Source: Hymenobacter sp. UV11
GTDB taxonomy: Bacteria > Bacteroidota > Bacteroidia > Cytophagales > Hymenobacteraceae
Length of the DNA: 64,000 nt
Assembly (NCBI RefSeq): GCF_004684095.1
Contig: NZ_SRII01000002.1
Location: 248,692-312,691 of the forward strand
Direction: 5' to 3'
Shown: in pieces, positions 48,662-58,214 of the stretch
How positions within the stretch are numbered: position 1 is the stretch's first letter
How the letters are laid out: every line of letters begins with the position of its first letter
Translations under genes and position numbers: made by a program
The notes under the pieces: generated by a model
Told to the model about the DNA's origin: nothing
Database searches by the model: none
What the model saw: the letters and a program-made list of their open reading frames with translations, nothing else

Positions 48662-50236
48662 CTAGCGCAGCGCGCTCACCAGCGTCGTAACCGAGCGCGG
48701 GGCCACGTGCAGCACGCCGCCGGCCGGCACCGGCGCACCGGGCGCCAGGTCGCTGGCGGCCGACGTTACGTAGGGCTGGCCGGCACCCAACTGGCCGCCG
48801 CTCAGCGCCAGGCGCAGCGCTGGCGCGGTGTCCGAGTCGTTAACAATCACCGTTATCAGTTGCCGGCCGTCGGCGCTGCGGTAGGCCGAAGCCAGGGGCT
48901 GGCCGACGGCCTCGGCGGCGTCGAGGCGGGCCGCCAGCCGCACGGCGCCGGGGCGCACAAAGCGGCTGTAGTTGCCCAGCGCCCACAGCATTTTGCTGGG
49001 GTAGAAATTGCCATCGGTCTGGTTTTTATCCACGTACACCAGGCCGTCCTTGTAGTTGTAGGGCGAGATGGCCAGCCACCACTGCCAAGCGGCGGCATTA
49101 GCCACGGCCAAGTCGGCGTGAATGGTGCGGGCCAAATACAGGGCCGGCGCCATACCCAGGTCGCGCGGCCCACCGTTGATTTCGCCCGCGTTATCGCCCA
49201 AAATGCAGTATTCGCTTTGCCAGAAGCTGAGGCCCGGCACCGCCGCCACCCCAGCCGCCAGCTGCCGGCGCGTGGCCACCGCATGGGGGTAGGGCGAGGT
49301 GGTAAAGTAGCTGTGCCCCGCAATGATGGGCGCCACCCGCGCCGTGCCGCCCAGGTAAGTCGGCGCGGTCTTATCGCCAAAAAACGCCCCTATCTGGTCG
49401 CCCCGCCCCGGCTTGTCGGCGTTAGTTAAGAGGTAGTCGAGCTTGCCGGCTTCGGCCACCAGCAGGCGGGTAGTGAGCCGGGCTTTCACCAAGCTGGTGC
49501 TCACGGCTTTGCTGATGCCGGCCACGTCTTCATTCTGGAAAGGCGTGCCCTCCTGGCCGCCGTCGCTCCAGTCCCACTGCGGCTCGTTCACGGGGCTGAG
49601 GTAGTCGAAGGTGATGCCCGTTTTCTGGCGCACGCCCTCGATAATGCGGGCGCAGTACTCGCCCAGGGCCCCAAACTTATCGGGCGCCAGGTTGGGCTGC
49701 TTGGCGGTGGCGTAGGCCTGGCCGTTGCGCGTGAGCGATACCGGCGGGCTGTTCAGAAACGCCAGAAACTGCTTCACGCCCCGCTGCCTGGCCGCCGCCA
49801 TAAACCAGCGCTGGCCGGCCAGGCGGTTCCAGTCGTAGGTGCCGGCCGGGGTCAGAAACGACTCAGCCCGCCGCCACTCGTCCTTGATGCCGCTGGCCGC
49901 GCCCTGCTCGGCGCTGCCCGCCCCCAGGTTCACGCGCCACATACTCAGCCCGATGCCCAGCGGCTGCCCGCCGGGCCCTACCCCCTGGCTAAACAGCAAG
50001 TCGGCAATGGCTTCCTTTTTGGCCGCCGGCCACTGGCCCACAAACTGGCCGGCCCAGGCATCAGACGCCGCGAAGTTGGCGATGGTCTGATACGTCTGGC
50101 CGGCGTCGATGCGCACCGTGAGGGGGGTAGGGACCGATTGGCTGCGGGCCGGGCCCGCCAGCAGCAGCGCGGCGGCCAGCAGGCCGGGGCCGGCCGCGCC
50201 TACCCCCCGTTTCAAGAGCAAAGACAAAGAGCGCAT
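48662..50236 (-). CDS. Glycoside hydrolase family 30 (endo-galactanase/xylanase-like)
   Basis: From ATG 50236 the protein has 524 residues with a signal peptide (LLAAALLLAGPARSQ). The GH30 barrel starts IDAGQTYQTIANFAASDAWAGQ, has acid/base E218 in VNEPQWDW and nucleophile E342 in FWQSEYCILGD, and a beta domain with ALGNYSRFVRPGA and VIVNDSD closes it. It is the only likely endo-acting enzyme of the locus, so it may define the polymer: beta-1,6-galactan, xylan or a related chain. The 58-base gap to GH43 has no terminator-like stem of note. Confidence 0.85.
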   Translation of the reverse strand: MRSLSLLLKRGVGAAGPGLLAAALLLAGPARSQSVPTPLTVRIDAGQTYQTIANFAASDAWAGQFVGQWPAAKKEAIADLLFSQGVGPGGQPLGIGLSMWRVNLGAGSAEQGAASGIKDEWRRAESFLTPAGTYDWNRLAGQRWFMAAARQRGVKQFLAFLNSPPVSLTRNGQAYATAKQPNLAPDKFGALGEYCARIIEGVRQKTGITFDYLSPVNEPQWDWSDGGQEGTPFQNEDVAGISKAVSTSLVKARLTTRLLVAEAGKLDYLLTNADKPGRGDQIGAFFGDKTAPTYLGGTARVAPIIAGHSYFTTSPYPHAVATRRQLAAGVAAVPGLSFWQSEYCILGDNAGEINGGPRDLGMAPALYLARTIHADLAVANAAAWQWWLAISPYNYKDGLVYVDKNQTDGNFYPSKMLWALGNYSRFVRPGAVRLAARLDAAEAVGQPLASAYRSADGRQLITVIVNDSDTAPALRLALSGGQLGAGQPYVTSAASDLAPGAPVPAGGVLHVAPRSVTTLVSALR

Positions 50237-50309
50237 AACGTGCAGGTTGCGAAAAGGGTAAAGCCTGTCGGCAAATGATAATTTTAGCACGGCTTTCAAC
50301 TCAGTGCAC

Positions 50310-50417
50310 GGGGCGGGCTGCCGGCTGTCCGCTCGTCGTTCGCACCGCTTGGTTGTCGTTCGCACCGCTTGTTCTGGCGACGAGCGGACAGCCGGCGAAA
50401 AGCCGGCAGCCCGCCCC
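50310..50417. repeat. Nested hairpin with internal direct repeats between the GH31 and GH30 genes
   Basis: GCCGGCTGTCCGCTCGTCG (50320-50338) pairs exactly with 50378-50396. An outer GGGGCGGGCTGCCGGCT pairs with 50401-50417, partly competing for the same bases. The loop holds GTCGTTCGCACCGCTTG twice in tandem (50335-50351, 50355-50371). It interrupts an otherwise compact operon and may reduce read-through into the GH30-GH43-GH2 part. Confidence 0.65.
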
Positions 50418-50480
50418 AGCTAAGCTGCACCCCGAGCTGAAAACTGCGCTAGGTGGGGTAGTTAAAAGAGCCTGCCGCTT

Positions 50481-52892
50481 CTACAGCTTCACGGTTACTT
50501 GCTGGCCGGCGTAGGTTACCTCGCGGGCGGGAGCGTTTTCGTCTCCCAGGCCGGTGCCGTGCTGCACATCGACCAGCACCACCCGAAAGGTGCGACTGGC
50601 CGGCATGCCGGGGTAGGTGCCGGCGCGCTTGTCCAGCGTAAGGGTGCGGGTCTTGTCGCGCCAGCGCAGCCGGATGGTGGCGTAGGCGCCGTGCTCGTAA
50701 TTATAGTTGTCGTTTTCGTCCTCGTAGAGCGTAAACTCGCCGTCGGCGCCGGGGTACACGCGCAACTCCAGTGGGGCGTCGGTCTTTTCGCCGGTGTACT
50801 GCTGCCGGGGCCCCAGCGGCAGCACCGCGCCGGCCCGCACGTAGAGCGGCAGCACGTCGATGGGCGTAGCGCGCTGCACGGTCTGGCCGCCCGCCTGGGG
50901 CTCGCCGGTCCAGAAATCAACCCACTTAGCCCCGGCCGGCAGGTACACCGGCTGGGTTTTGACCTGCGCAAAATCGGGGGTGCCGGGCACGTTCTTGTCG
51001 GGCCGCGTCACGTACTGCGACTCCGTGACGGGTCGCACCAGCAGCGCCGGCCCAAACATGTACTCCGAGCCCAGGTCCGTCACCTTGGGGTCGCGCGGAA
51101 AATCCATGGGTAGGGCGCGCATCAGCGTGCCGGCGTGGCTGGTCACGCCCCAGGTATTCGAGTAGAGGTAGGGCTGCAGGCGGTAGCGCAAGTGAATGAA
51201 TTTTTCCAGCGCATCGTAGGCCCAGGTGCCTTTTTGGCCAAACTGATAAATCTCGCGGGGCGTGAACTCGCCGTGGGCGCGCATCATGGGCGTGAAGGCC
51301 GCAAACTGCTGCCAGCGCACAAACAGCTCCTGAAAAGCCGGGTCCTGCACACCCTTGGGGTACTGGCCCGACGGGAAAAAGCCGCCGATGTCGCTGTTCC
51401 AGTAGGGTAGGCCGGCCAGGCTCAGGCTGAGCGCGGCCGGAATTTGCTTGGCCAGCACGTCCCAGCGCGAGTCCACATCGCCCGACCACAGCATGGTGGC
51501 GTTGCGCTGCTGCCCGGCAAAGGCCGAGCGGGTGAGGATAAACACGCGCTTGTCGGCGGTGGTGGCCCGCTGGTGCTGGTACACGCCCTGCGTGGTCACG
51601 AGCGGAAAGGCGTTGCGCACCCGCCGCAGGCTGCCCAGCGGCGTGCGGTTGTCGTCGTCGGTGTCGAAGGGCTGAATCTGGTCGGGCTCGGTGGCGTCCA
51701 TCCACCAGCCATCCATACCCAGGCTGAAGATATTCTTATTCAGGTAGTTCCAGTAGATGTCGCGGGCCTGGGGCGCGAAGGCATCGTACACCCGCACGTG
51801 CGGCGTGCGGGGCCAGGTAATGAAGTCGAAGAGCAGGCTGTCGCGCTGCAGCTCGCGGAAAATCTTGGTCTTTTGCCCAAACGAGGGCCACACCGAAATA
51901 ATCTGGTGGGCGTGCAGCGCGTGCACCCGGCGCACCATGCCCGCGGGGGCGGGGAAGCGCGGGTTGCCAAACTCGGTCGAGTTCCAGAGGTCGTTGTTCT
52001 CGCCCCAGTACTGCCAGTCCTGCACAATGCCGTCGAGGGGCACGCCCAGGCTGCGGTATTTTTCCACTACTCCCACCGTTTCGTCCTGGCTCCGGTAGCG
52101 CTCCTTGCTTTGCCAAAAGCCCAGCGTCCAGCGCGGAAACAGCGGCGCCTGGCCCGTGAGCTGGCGGTAGCGCGCCACCACGCCATCGGCCGTGCCCTGG
52201 CCATTGAGCAAGTAGTAGTCCACGCAGTCGCCCACCTCCGAGTCGAAGGCCGCGCCCTGGTCGGTGTCGGCAAACTGCGTGGTCGAGTAGTTGTCCCAAA
52301 ACACCCCGTAACCCCGGCCCGAGTGCAGCACCGGCACCGCAATGTCCATGTTGCGCTGCTTAAGTGTCACTTGCTTGCCGCGGTAGTTGAGGTGGCCGTC
52401 CTGGTGCTGCCCCAGGCCGTAGATGGCCTCGCCCGGCGCCAGCCGAAAAGCCTGCCGCACGCGGTAAGTGGCCGCGCCCAGGTCGGTTTTGGGCCGGAAG
52501 CGCAGGCTGCCGGGCTGCTCGCCGGCCAGCGGCTGCCCCTGCGCCGTGAAGAAGCTCACGAGGCCCGTTTGCTGGTTCACCCGCACCTGGGTGGTGGGGC
52601 TGGCCACCTGCACCACGCCGCCCCGCGCCTGGTAGCGCAGCTTGCCGGGGGTAGGGGCCTGCACCACCACCAGGCTTTCGTGCTGGCCGGCGGTGCCCTT
52701 GGGGTATTTCAGCACCCGCACAATGTCGGGGGTGTAGAACTGCACGCTCACCGTGAGCGAGTCGGTGTGCACCGTGAGGCCGGTGGCCGATTGCTGGTAC
52801 TGCTGCGCCCGCGCTGGCAGGGTAGCGCCGAGGCTCAGGGCAACCGCCCAGCCGCCCACCGAAAGTAGGCTGATTTTGAGGGGGTAGGGCAT
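50481..52892 (-). CDS. Glycoside hydrolase family 31 (alpha-xylosidase/alpha-glucosidase)
   Basis: From ATG 52892 the protein has 803 residues with a signal peptide (GWAVALSLGATLPARAQ). It has an N-terminal galactose-mutarotase-like domain, then the GH31 barrel with FPRWTLGFWQSKERYRS, nucleophile D399 in GWWMDATEPDQ, acid/base D472 in SGDVDSRWD, LSLAGLPYWNSDIGGF, and a C-terminal DUF5110-type domain (VYPGADGEFTLYEDENDNYNYEHG). The SKERYRS version is usual in alpha-xylosidases, which favours xyloglucan-type side chains; not proof. First enzyme gene after SusD. Confidence 0.9.
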   Translation of the reverse strand: MPYPLKISLLSVGGWAVALSLGATLPARAQQYQQSATGLTVHTDSLTVSVQFYTPDIVRVLKYPKGTAGQHESLVVVQAPTPGKLRYQARGGVVQVASPTTQVRVNQQTGLVSFFTAQGQPLAGEQPGSLRFRPKTDLGAATYRVRQAFRLAPGEAIYGLGQHQDGHLNYRGKQVTLKQRNMDIAVPVLHSGRGYGVFWDNYSTTQFADTDQGAAFDSEVGDCVDYYLLNGQGTADGVVARYRQLTGQAPLFPRWTLGFWQSKERYRSQDETVGVVEKYRSLGVPLDGIVQDWQYWGENNDLWNSTEFGNPRFPAPAGMVRRVHALHAHQIISVWPSFGQKTKIFRELQRDSLLFDFITWPRTPHVRVYDAFAPQARDIYWNYLNKNIFSLGMDGWWMDATEPDQIQPFDTDDDNRTPLGSLRRVRNAFPLVTTQGVYQHQRATTADKRVFILTRSAFAGQQRNATMLWSGDVDSRWDVLAKQIPAALSLSLAGLPYWNSDIGGFFPSGQYPKGVQDPAFQELFVRWQQFAAFTPMMRAHGEFTPREIYQFGQKGTWAYDALEKFIHLRYRLQPYLYSNTWGVTSHAGTLMRALPMDFPRDPKVTDLGSEYMFGPALLVRPVTESQYVTRPDKNVPGTPDFAQVKTQPVYLPAGAKWVDFWTGEPQAGGQTVQRATPIDVLPLYVRAGAVLPLGPRQQYTGEKTDAPLELRVYPGADGEFTLYEDENDNYNYEHGAYATIRLRWRDKTRTLTLDKRAGTYPGMPASRTFRVVLVDVQHGTGLGDENAPAREVTYAGQQVTVKL

Positions 52893-53018
52893 GCGTAAGC
52901 GAAGTAAAAGCTTGGTGAGAAGTAAGTTGAGAGGCCCTGAAAAAAGCGGAGCCGACACGGCGAACCGTACCAGCTCCGCTCCTAAGCCTGGGGCAACTCA
53001 ATCAAAAAAAAGGCCCGC

Positions 53019-54560
53019 CTAGTAGCCAGGGTTTTGCACCACCGTGCCGCCCGAGAGCTGAATCTGGGTGGTCGGAATCGGAAACAGATTGTTGGTGGCC
53101 GATACCAGGGGCTTGGTCTTGCCTTTGTCGTAGGGGTCGGTGCTGGTGGCCTGGGCGGCGTTGAAGGCCTGCATCACGGCCACCAGGCGCTTTTGGCGCA
53201 CCAGGTCGTAGTAGCGGTGGCCTTCCATGGCCAGCTCGAGGCGGCGCTCCAGCCAGATGTCGCTGAGCAGCTGCGCGCCGGTCGAGGTGCGGGGCAGCAC
53301 CGTGCCTGGGCTCAGACGGTTGGCGCGGGCGCGCACCAGGTTCAGCGAGGTGAGGGCTTTGGCATCCTGGCCCAGCTTGTTCGAGGCTTCAGCGTGCATT
53401 AGCAGCAGGTCGGCGTAGCGCAGCTCGAGGCGGTTGAGGGGCGAGTGGTTGCCCTCGTTGGCGGGGCGGTCGGCCAGGGGTAGGAACATCTTGCGGCTGA
53501 TGCGGCCCGACTCATTTTCCGAAAGCTTGGTGTCGTATTTCGAGTAGTCGAAGTTGGCCGTTTTGGGCCCCACGTTGTCACCCTGCTTGATGATAGTCCA
53601 CTGGCGGCGTGGGTCGTTGCCGAAGGCCTGCTCCAGGTTGCTGCTGGGCGTGTTGAAGCCCCAGCCGCCATCGGCGCGGCTGCGCATTACCACCGTGAGG
53701 TAGGTGCCGAGGTTAAAGGTCTGGTTGGCGTTGTAGTTGAGCTCAAAAATCGACTCCACGCCGTTGGGGTTGCTCACGCTCCACACCTTATCAAAATCGC
53801 CCAGGCTGTACTGCGCCGAGTTGATAACCAGCTCGGCCGCCTGCTGGGCCGGGGCCCACTGCTCGGTGTAGAGGTAAGCCTTGGCCAGGTAGGCGTTGGC
53901 GGCGCCCTTGGTGGCGCGGCCTTTGTCGATACTGAGGCGGGCGGCCTTCTCGGGCAGGGCGGCGGCGGCATCCTGCAAATCTTTGATAATCTGCGCGTAG
54001 CAATCGGCCGTTGAGGCGCGGCCAATGGCCATCGACTCGGCCGGCGACACCGGCGTGAGTACCAGTGGCACGCCGCCGTAGCCCTTCACCAGCTCAAAGT
54101 AGTTGTAGGCCCGGATAAATTTAAGCTCGCCCAGCAGCTGCTGTTTCAGCGCGGCGTCGATGGGCGCCTTGTCGATGCCCACGAGGCCGGCGTTGCAGTT
54201 GCCAATTGCTTGGTAGAGAAACGTATAGCGGTTATCAAACCACTCGTTATTGGGCAGCCAGAAAAAGCGGGCGAAGTCGCCGAACTCGCGCTGGTCGCCG
54301 GCAATGGCGTTGCCCTTCCAGGCATCGTCCGAGCCGGCGTCGCCAAACATCCGGCTGCGGTCGATTTTCCACCAGTCGTCTTGGTCCGAGAGGGCGTAGC
54401 AGCCCATCACGGCCGCCTTGCACTCGTCGGCGGTGGTGTAGTAGTTGTCGGTGGTTTGCTGGCCCTGGGGCGACACGTCCAGGAATTGATTGCACGACTG
54501 CACGCTGAGGCTCAGGCTCAGGCCCAGCGCCAGGGTAAAAATGCGGTTAGAATTCTTCAT
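53019..54560 (-). CDS. SusD/RagB-family glycan-binding lipoprotein
   Basis: The 513-residue protein has a lipobox (LSVQSC, lipid cysteine 23) and the SusD fold: FLDVSPQGQQTTDNYYTT at the start, LGELKFIRAYNYFELVKGYGGVPLVLTPV with tetratricopeptide helices, LLMHAEASNKLGQ, and the final NLFPIPTTQIQLSGGTVVQNPGY. It sits on the outside of the outer membrane as the lid of the SusC pore. 22 bases after the SusC gene. No SusE/F-like gene follows. Confidence 0.95.
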   Translation of the reverse strand: MKNSNRIFTLALGLSLSLSVQSCNQFLDVSPQGQQTTDNYYTTADECKAAVMGCYALSDQDDWWKIDRSRMFGDAGSDDAWKGNAIAGDQREFGDFARFFWLPNNEWFDNRYTFLYQAIGNCNAGLVGIDKAPIDAALKQQLLGELKFIRAYNYFELVKGYGGVPLVLTPVSPAESMAIGRASTADCYAQIIKDLQDAAAALPEKAARLSIDKGRATKGAANAYLAKAYLYTEQWAPAQQAAELVINSAQYSLGDFDKVWSVSNPNGVESIFELNYNANQTFNLGTYLTVVMRSRADGGWGFNTPSSNLEQAFGNDPRRQWTIIKQGDNVGPKTANFDYSKYDTKLSENESGRISRKMFLPLADRPANEGNHSPLNRLELRYADLLLMHAEASNKLGQDAKALTSLNLVRARANRLSPGTVLPRTSTGAQLLSDIWLERRLELAMEGHRYYDLVRQKRLVAVMQAFNAAQATSTDPYDKGKTKPLVSATNNLFPIPTTQIQLSGGTVVQNPGY

Positions 54561-54582
54561 GATACTAGCGGGTGGGAACGAG

Positions 54583-57500
54583 TTAGAACGCGATGTTGGC
54601 GCCCACCAGGTAGGTGCGGCTGGTAGGGTAGTTGCCCAGGTCTACCCCCCGGTTCAGGGCCGAAGAGGCGTCGGTGTACGAGCGGCCGTAGCCGATTTCG
54701 GGGTCCAGGCCGCTGTACTTGGTGAAGGTGAACAGGTTCTGACCGCTCACGTAGAGGCGCAGGCTGGCCATGTGCATAGCGCTCGAAATGCCCTTGCCGA
54801 AGGTGTAGCCCAGCTGCAGGTTGCGCAGGCGGGCATAAGAGCCGTCCTCCACGTAGAAGTTGGAGAAGCGGGTCAGATTCTGGTTGTTGTCGTTGGCCGT
54901 GATGCGGGGCACCGTGTTGGAGGTGCCGGCGCCGTGCCAGGCCAGGTTTTCGAGGCCCGCAATTTTGTTGTAGTTGTAGCTGCCCGAATACCACCAGCCC
55001 TTGTTGGCGTTCACCACGTCGTTGCCGAGGCTGCCCACCAGCGAGGCTTGCAGGTCGAAGCCGCGGTAGCCCAGGTTCAGGTTCACGCCGAAGGTCATGG
55101 CGGGGGTAGGGTTGCCGATATACTTCTGGTCGTCGGCATTAATTACGCCGTCGCCGTTGAGGTCGGCAAACTTGAAGTCGCCGGCCACCGCGTTGGGCTG
55201 AATGACCGTGCCGCTAGCAGACTTATAGTTGGCTACTTCGTCGGCCGTTTGGAAAATGCCGTTGGTCTGGTAGCCGTAGAAGGCGCCCACGTTGCCGCCC
55301 TCTTCCGTCTTGGAAGGCCGCCCGAAGATGGGCGTGTTGCCCGAGTACAGGGCCTGGCCGTTGGCCAGCTTGTCGATTTTGCTGATGGCGCGGGTCGCGT
55401 TCACGCTCAGGCCGTAGGTGAAAGCTCCGGCGTTTTGGGCGTAGCCCACCGTGAAGTCGAGGCCATTGGTTTTCATGCTGCCGATGTTGGTCACCGGGCT
55501 GTTGTAGCCGTAGCCGGCGTGGCCCGGAATGGCCTGGAACATAAGCATGTCGGTGGTGTTGCGCCGAAACACGTCGAAGGTGGCCGTCAGCTTATTGCCA
55601 AAAAAGCCAAAGTCGGCGCCCAGGTCGTAGTCTTCTACCGTTTCCCACTTCACGTCGGGGTTAGGCACATTGCTCTGAATCACCGCCACCTGCGCCGTGC
55701 GGTCGTCGCCGGTCACGTAGTAGGTCTTGGCGAAGGTGCCGGTGTAGGCGGCGTTGGTGAGGCTGCTGATGTTCTGGTTGCCCACGCGGCCCCAGCTGGC
55801 GCGCACTTTCAGGAAGTTCATGGCCTCAAACGACTTCATGAAGTCCTCGTCGGTCACCAGCCAGCCCACCGACAGCGACGGGAACGTGCCGAAGCGGTTG
55901 TTGCTCGGAAACACGGAGGCCCCGTCGCGGCGCACGCTGGCCGAGAGCAGGTAGCGGCCCTTGTAGTCGTAGGTCACGCGCCCGATGAGCGAGGCAATGG
56001 TGTTGGTGTTGGTGTTGCCGTAAGCGCTGTAGTTGGCCGTGGCCGCGTCGAGGTAGCGCAGGCTGAAGGCGTTGCTCGGAATGGCCTGGCCCGAGGCCGA
56101 CTCGTTGCGGTAATTAAACTTTTCGAACGTGGCCGCGGCCAGAGCCGTAAAGTTGTGGTCGCCCAGTGTTTTGCTGTAAGTCAGCGTGTTAGTGTTATTC
56201 CAGTAGATGTTCAGGTTGTGCTCACGCGTCACTGAGTTCACCTGGTTGCGCTCGTTGGCATCAATGGTGTAGAAGGGCGAAAACGCGTTGCGCTCGTAAA
56301 AATTGGTGTTCGTACCAAAGCGCGTTTCGGCAATCAGGCCCGGAATAAGCTCGTAGTTGGCGTAGATATTTCCCACCAAAAAGTACTGGTTGCGCTTGTC
56401 GTCGTTGCGCTCCACCACGGCCAGTGGGTTGCCGATGTCGGTGGGCGAAGCCCCGAAGTAGTCGTAGGGGTTGCCCGAAGTGCCCGCCACCCGCGCCGGC
56501 GTAATGGGGTCGTCGTTGTACGTATCCCGAAACAGGCTGCCGCTGTTGAGGTAGCTCTGGTTGGTCATCGACAGGTTCAAATCCTGGCCCACCTTGAGGT
56601 GCTTGGCGGCCTGGTACTGCGTCTTCACGCGCAGCGAGAGGCGGTCGAAGTCGGTGCCGCGCACCAGGCCGCGCTCCTTGTAGTAGCTCAGGCCAGTGGA
56701 GTACACCACCTTGTCGCTACCCCCCGACAAGCCGAGCGAGTAGTTTTGGGTGATGCCGCGCTGGGCAATCTGGTCCCACCAGTTGGTGGTTTGGGTGTAC
56801 TGGTCGGGGTTGGTGTACACCGCGGCGTTGCCTGAGTTGGCGGCCGCCAGGTTCATAATGCGGGCATACTCGCTGGCCGAGGCCATGTTGGGCAGCCGCG
56901 TGGGGCTCGACACACCGTAAGTAGCATCCACCGTAATAACCGGGGCGCTCACTGAGCCCGCCTTGGTCGTAATCAGCACCACGCCATTGGCCGCCCGTGA
57001 GCCGTAGATGGCAGCCGAAGCCGCATCCTTCAGCACCGTGAGGGTAGCGATATCCTTCGGGTTGAGGTAGTTGATGTCGTTCACCGGCAGGCCGTCCACC
57101 ACGTAGAGCGGGCTGTTGCCGTTGATTGTCGAGATGCCGCGGATGAGAATCTGGGGCTGGCTGCCCGGCTCCGAGCCGGCACTGACTACCGTCACGCCGG
57201 CCGCCTTACCCTGTAGCGCCGAGCCCACGTCGCTTACCGTCAGCTTGGCCAGCTCCGAGCCTTGCACCGTGGTCACGGCGTTGGTCACGGTGCGCTTTTC
57301 CTGCGAGCCGTAGCCGATGACCACCGCCTCATCGAGGGCCTGGGCGCTCACGGTTAGCCTCACGGAGAAGGTCGTTTGCCCGCTCACAGGCACCTCCTGG
57401 CGGTTGTAGCCGACCGAGGAAATAACCAGCGTGGGGCTGGGCGTGCCCTCCGGAATGCGCAGCGTGAAGCGGCCGTCACCGTCGGTAGTCGAGCCAATGG

Positions 57501-57702
57501 TAGTGCCTTTCAGCACGATGGTCACGCCGGGCAGGCCCACGCCTTTTTCGTCGAGCACCGTGCCGGTGATGGGCGTGTCGGCCACGGCCGGCCGCCGGGC
57601 GGCGGTAGGCTGGGCCGTAGGGCCAGCCTCCGGGGCCACGGGTGCAGCCGCTGCTACCAACGGCAGCAGAGCTCCACAAAGGAGTATTGATTTAGCCTGC
57701 AT
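54583..57702 (-). CDS. SusC/RagA-family TonB-dependent outer-membrane transporter
   Basis: From ATG 57702 the protein has 1039 residues. A signal peptide (ILLCGALLPLVAAAAP) is followed by a carboxypeptidase-D-like domain at about 45-120 (ITGTVLDEKGVGLPGVTIVLKGTT in part), the plug at 125-240 (GYGSQEKRTVTNAVTTV, LQGKAAGVTVVSAG, ILIRGISTINGNSPLYVVDGLPVNDI) and a 22-strand barrel ending RTYLVGANIAF. With SusD it imports oligosaccharides across the outer membrane using TonB energy. It is first in the operon. There is no N-terminal extension of the kind used for anti-sigma signalling. The codon two positions upstream is TTG and not preferred. Confidence 0.95.
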   Translation of the reverse strand: MQAKSILLCGALLPLVAAAAPVAPEAGPTAQPTAARRPAVADTPITGTVLDEKGVGLPGVTIVLKGTTIGSTTDGDGRFTLRIPEGTPSPTLVISSVGYNRQEVPVSGQTTFSVRLTVSAQALDEAVVIGYGSQEKRTVTNAVTTVQGSELAKLTVSDVGSALQGKAAGVTVVSAGSEPGSQPQILIRGISTINGNSPLYVVDGLPVNDINYLNPKDIATLTVLKDAASAAIYGSRAANGVVLITTKAGSVSAPVITVDATYGVSSPTRLPNMASASEYARIMNLAAANSGNAAVYTNPDQYTQTTNWWDQIAQRGITQNYSLGLSGGSDKVVYSTGLSYYKERGLVRGTDFDRLSLRVKTQYQAAKHLKVGQDLNLSMTNQSYLNSGSLFRDTYNDDPITPARVAGTSGNPYDYFGASPTDIGNPLAVVERNDDKRNQYFLVGNIYANYELIPGLIAETRFGTNTNFYERNAFSPFYTIDANERNQVNSVTREHNLNIYWNNTNTLTYSKTLGDHNFTALAAATFEKFNYRNESASGQAIPSNAFSLRYLDAATANYSAYGNTNTNTIASLIGRVTYDYKGRYLLSASVRRDGASVFPSNNRFGTFPSLSVGWLVTDEDFMKSFEAMNFLKVRASWGRVGNQNISSLTNAAYTGTFAKTYYVTGDDRTAQVAVIQSNVPNPDVKWETVEDYDLGADFGFFGNKLTATFDVFRRNTTDMLMFQAIPGHAGYGYNSPVTNIGSMKTNGLDFTVGYAQNAGAFTYGLSVNATRAISKIDKLANGQALYSGNTPIFGRPSKTEEGGNVGAFYGYQTNGIFQTADEVANYKSASGTVIQPNAVAGDFKFADLNGDGVINADDQKYIGNPTPAMTFGVNLNLGYRGFDLQASLVGSLGNDVVNANKGWWYSGSYNYNKIAGLENLAWHGAGTSNTVPRITANDNNQNLTRFSNFYVEDGSYARLRNLQLGYTFGKGISSAMHMASLRLYVSGQNLFTFTKYSGLDPEIGYGRSYTDASSALNRGVDLGNYPTSRTYLVGANIAF

Positions 57703-58214
57703 CAGCAAGAAAATAGTCGGCAGACCAAAGCCTGCCTGGGTGGGAAAAGTAAAATCAGCACGAAAAGCCGACAGGTATGCCCGGCCTCAAATAGCCGCAT
57801 CAGGACCATTCGGAAAGTGGGGTAAAAGTACCGGCCGCCACCGGCTGCCGTAGGGTGCGTATCAAGCTAAAAGGGGGTGCAAACCCGGCAGCAAGCCAGT
57901 CGAAAAGGGGGTTATTTCGTCCTAAATAATGAATAAAAACTTAATAATAAGCAAGTTGTATGCTAATTGATGAGGTAAGGCATCTGACTGAAGCGTCCCG
58001 CTCACTGCTGGCGGGCTAGCCACGTTGCCGCTGGGGGAGGGGGGCAGCTGGTGAGCAAAGCGGCCGGGTTTTTGGCCCGTTTTTAGGGTGCGGCGGGCTC
58101 CGGCTGCGCACACTGCGCGCCCGGCGTCCTGCTTTGCAAGGCCGGGGTAGGGGGCGGCGCCGGCAACTCCTACTTTTCGGTGTAATATGCCGCAAAATTT
58201 GCCTATTCAACTCT
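57703..58214. other. Intergenic region between the polysaccharide locus and comEC
   Basis: The stretch 57910-57970 is AT-rich and is the best candidate for the promoter of the polysaccharide operon; no perfect TAnnTTTG box was found. Near 58170 TACTTTTCGG may serve the divergent comEC gene. No regulator gene and no RNA gene were seen here. Confidence 0.4.

Noticed and set aside
51444..52868. 474-codon plus-strand open frame opposite the GH31 gene
   Set aside because: Antisense shadow of a conserved enzyme; no recognisable domain.
54490..56235. 581-codon plus-strand open frame opposite SusD/SusC
   Set aside because: Spans the junction of two real genes on the other strand; Val/Gly/Ala-rich with no family pattern.
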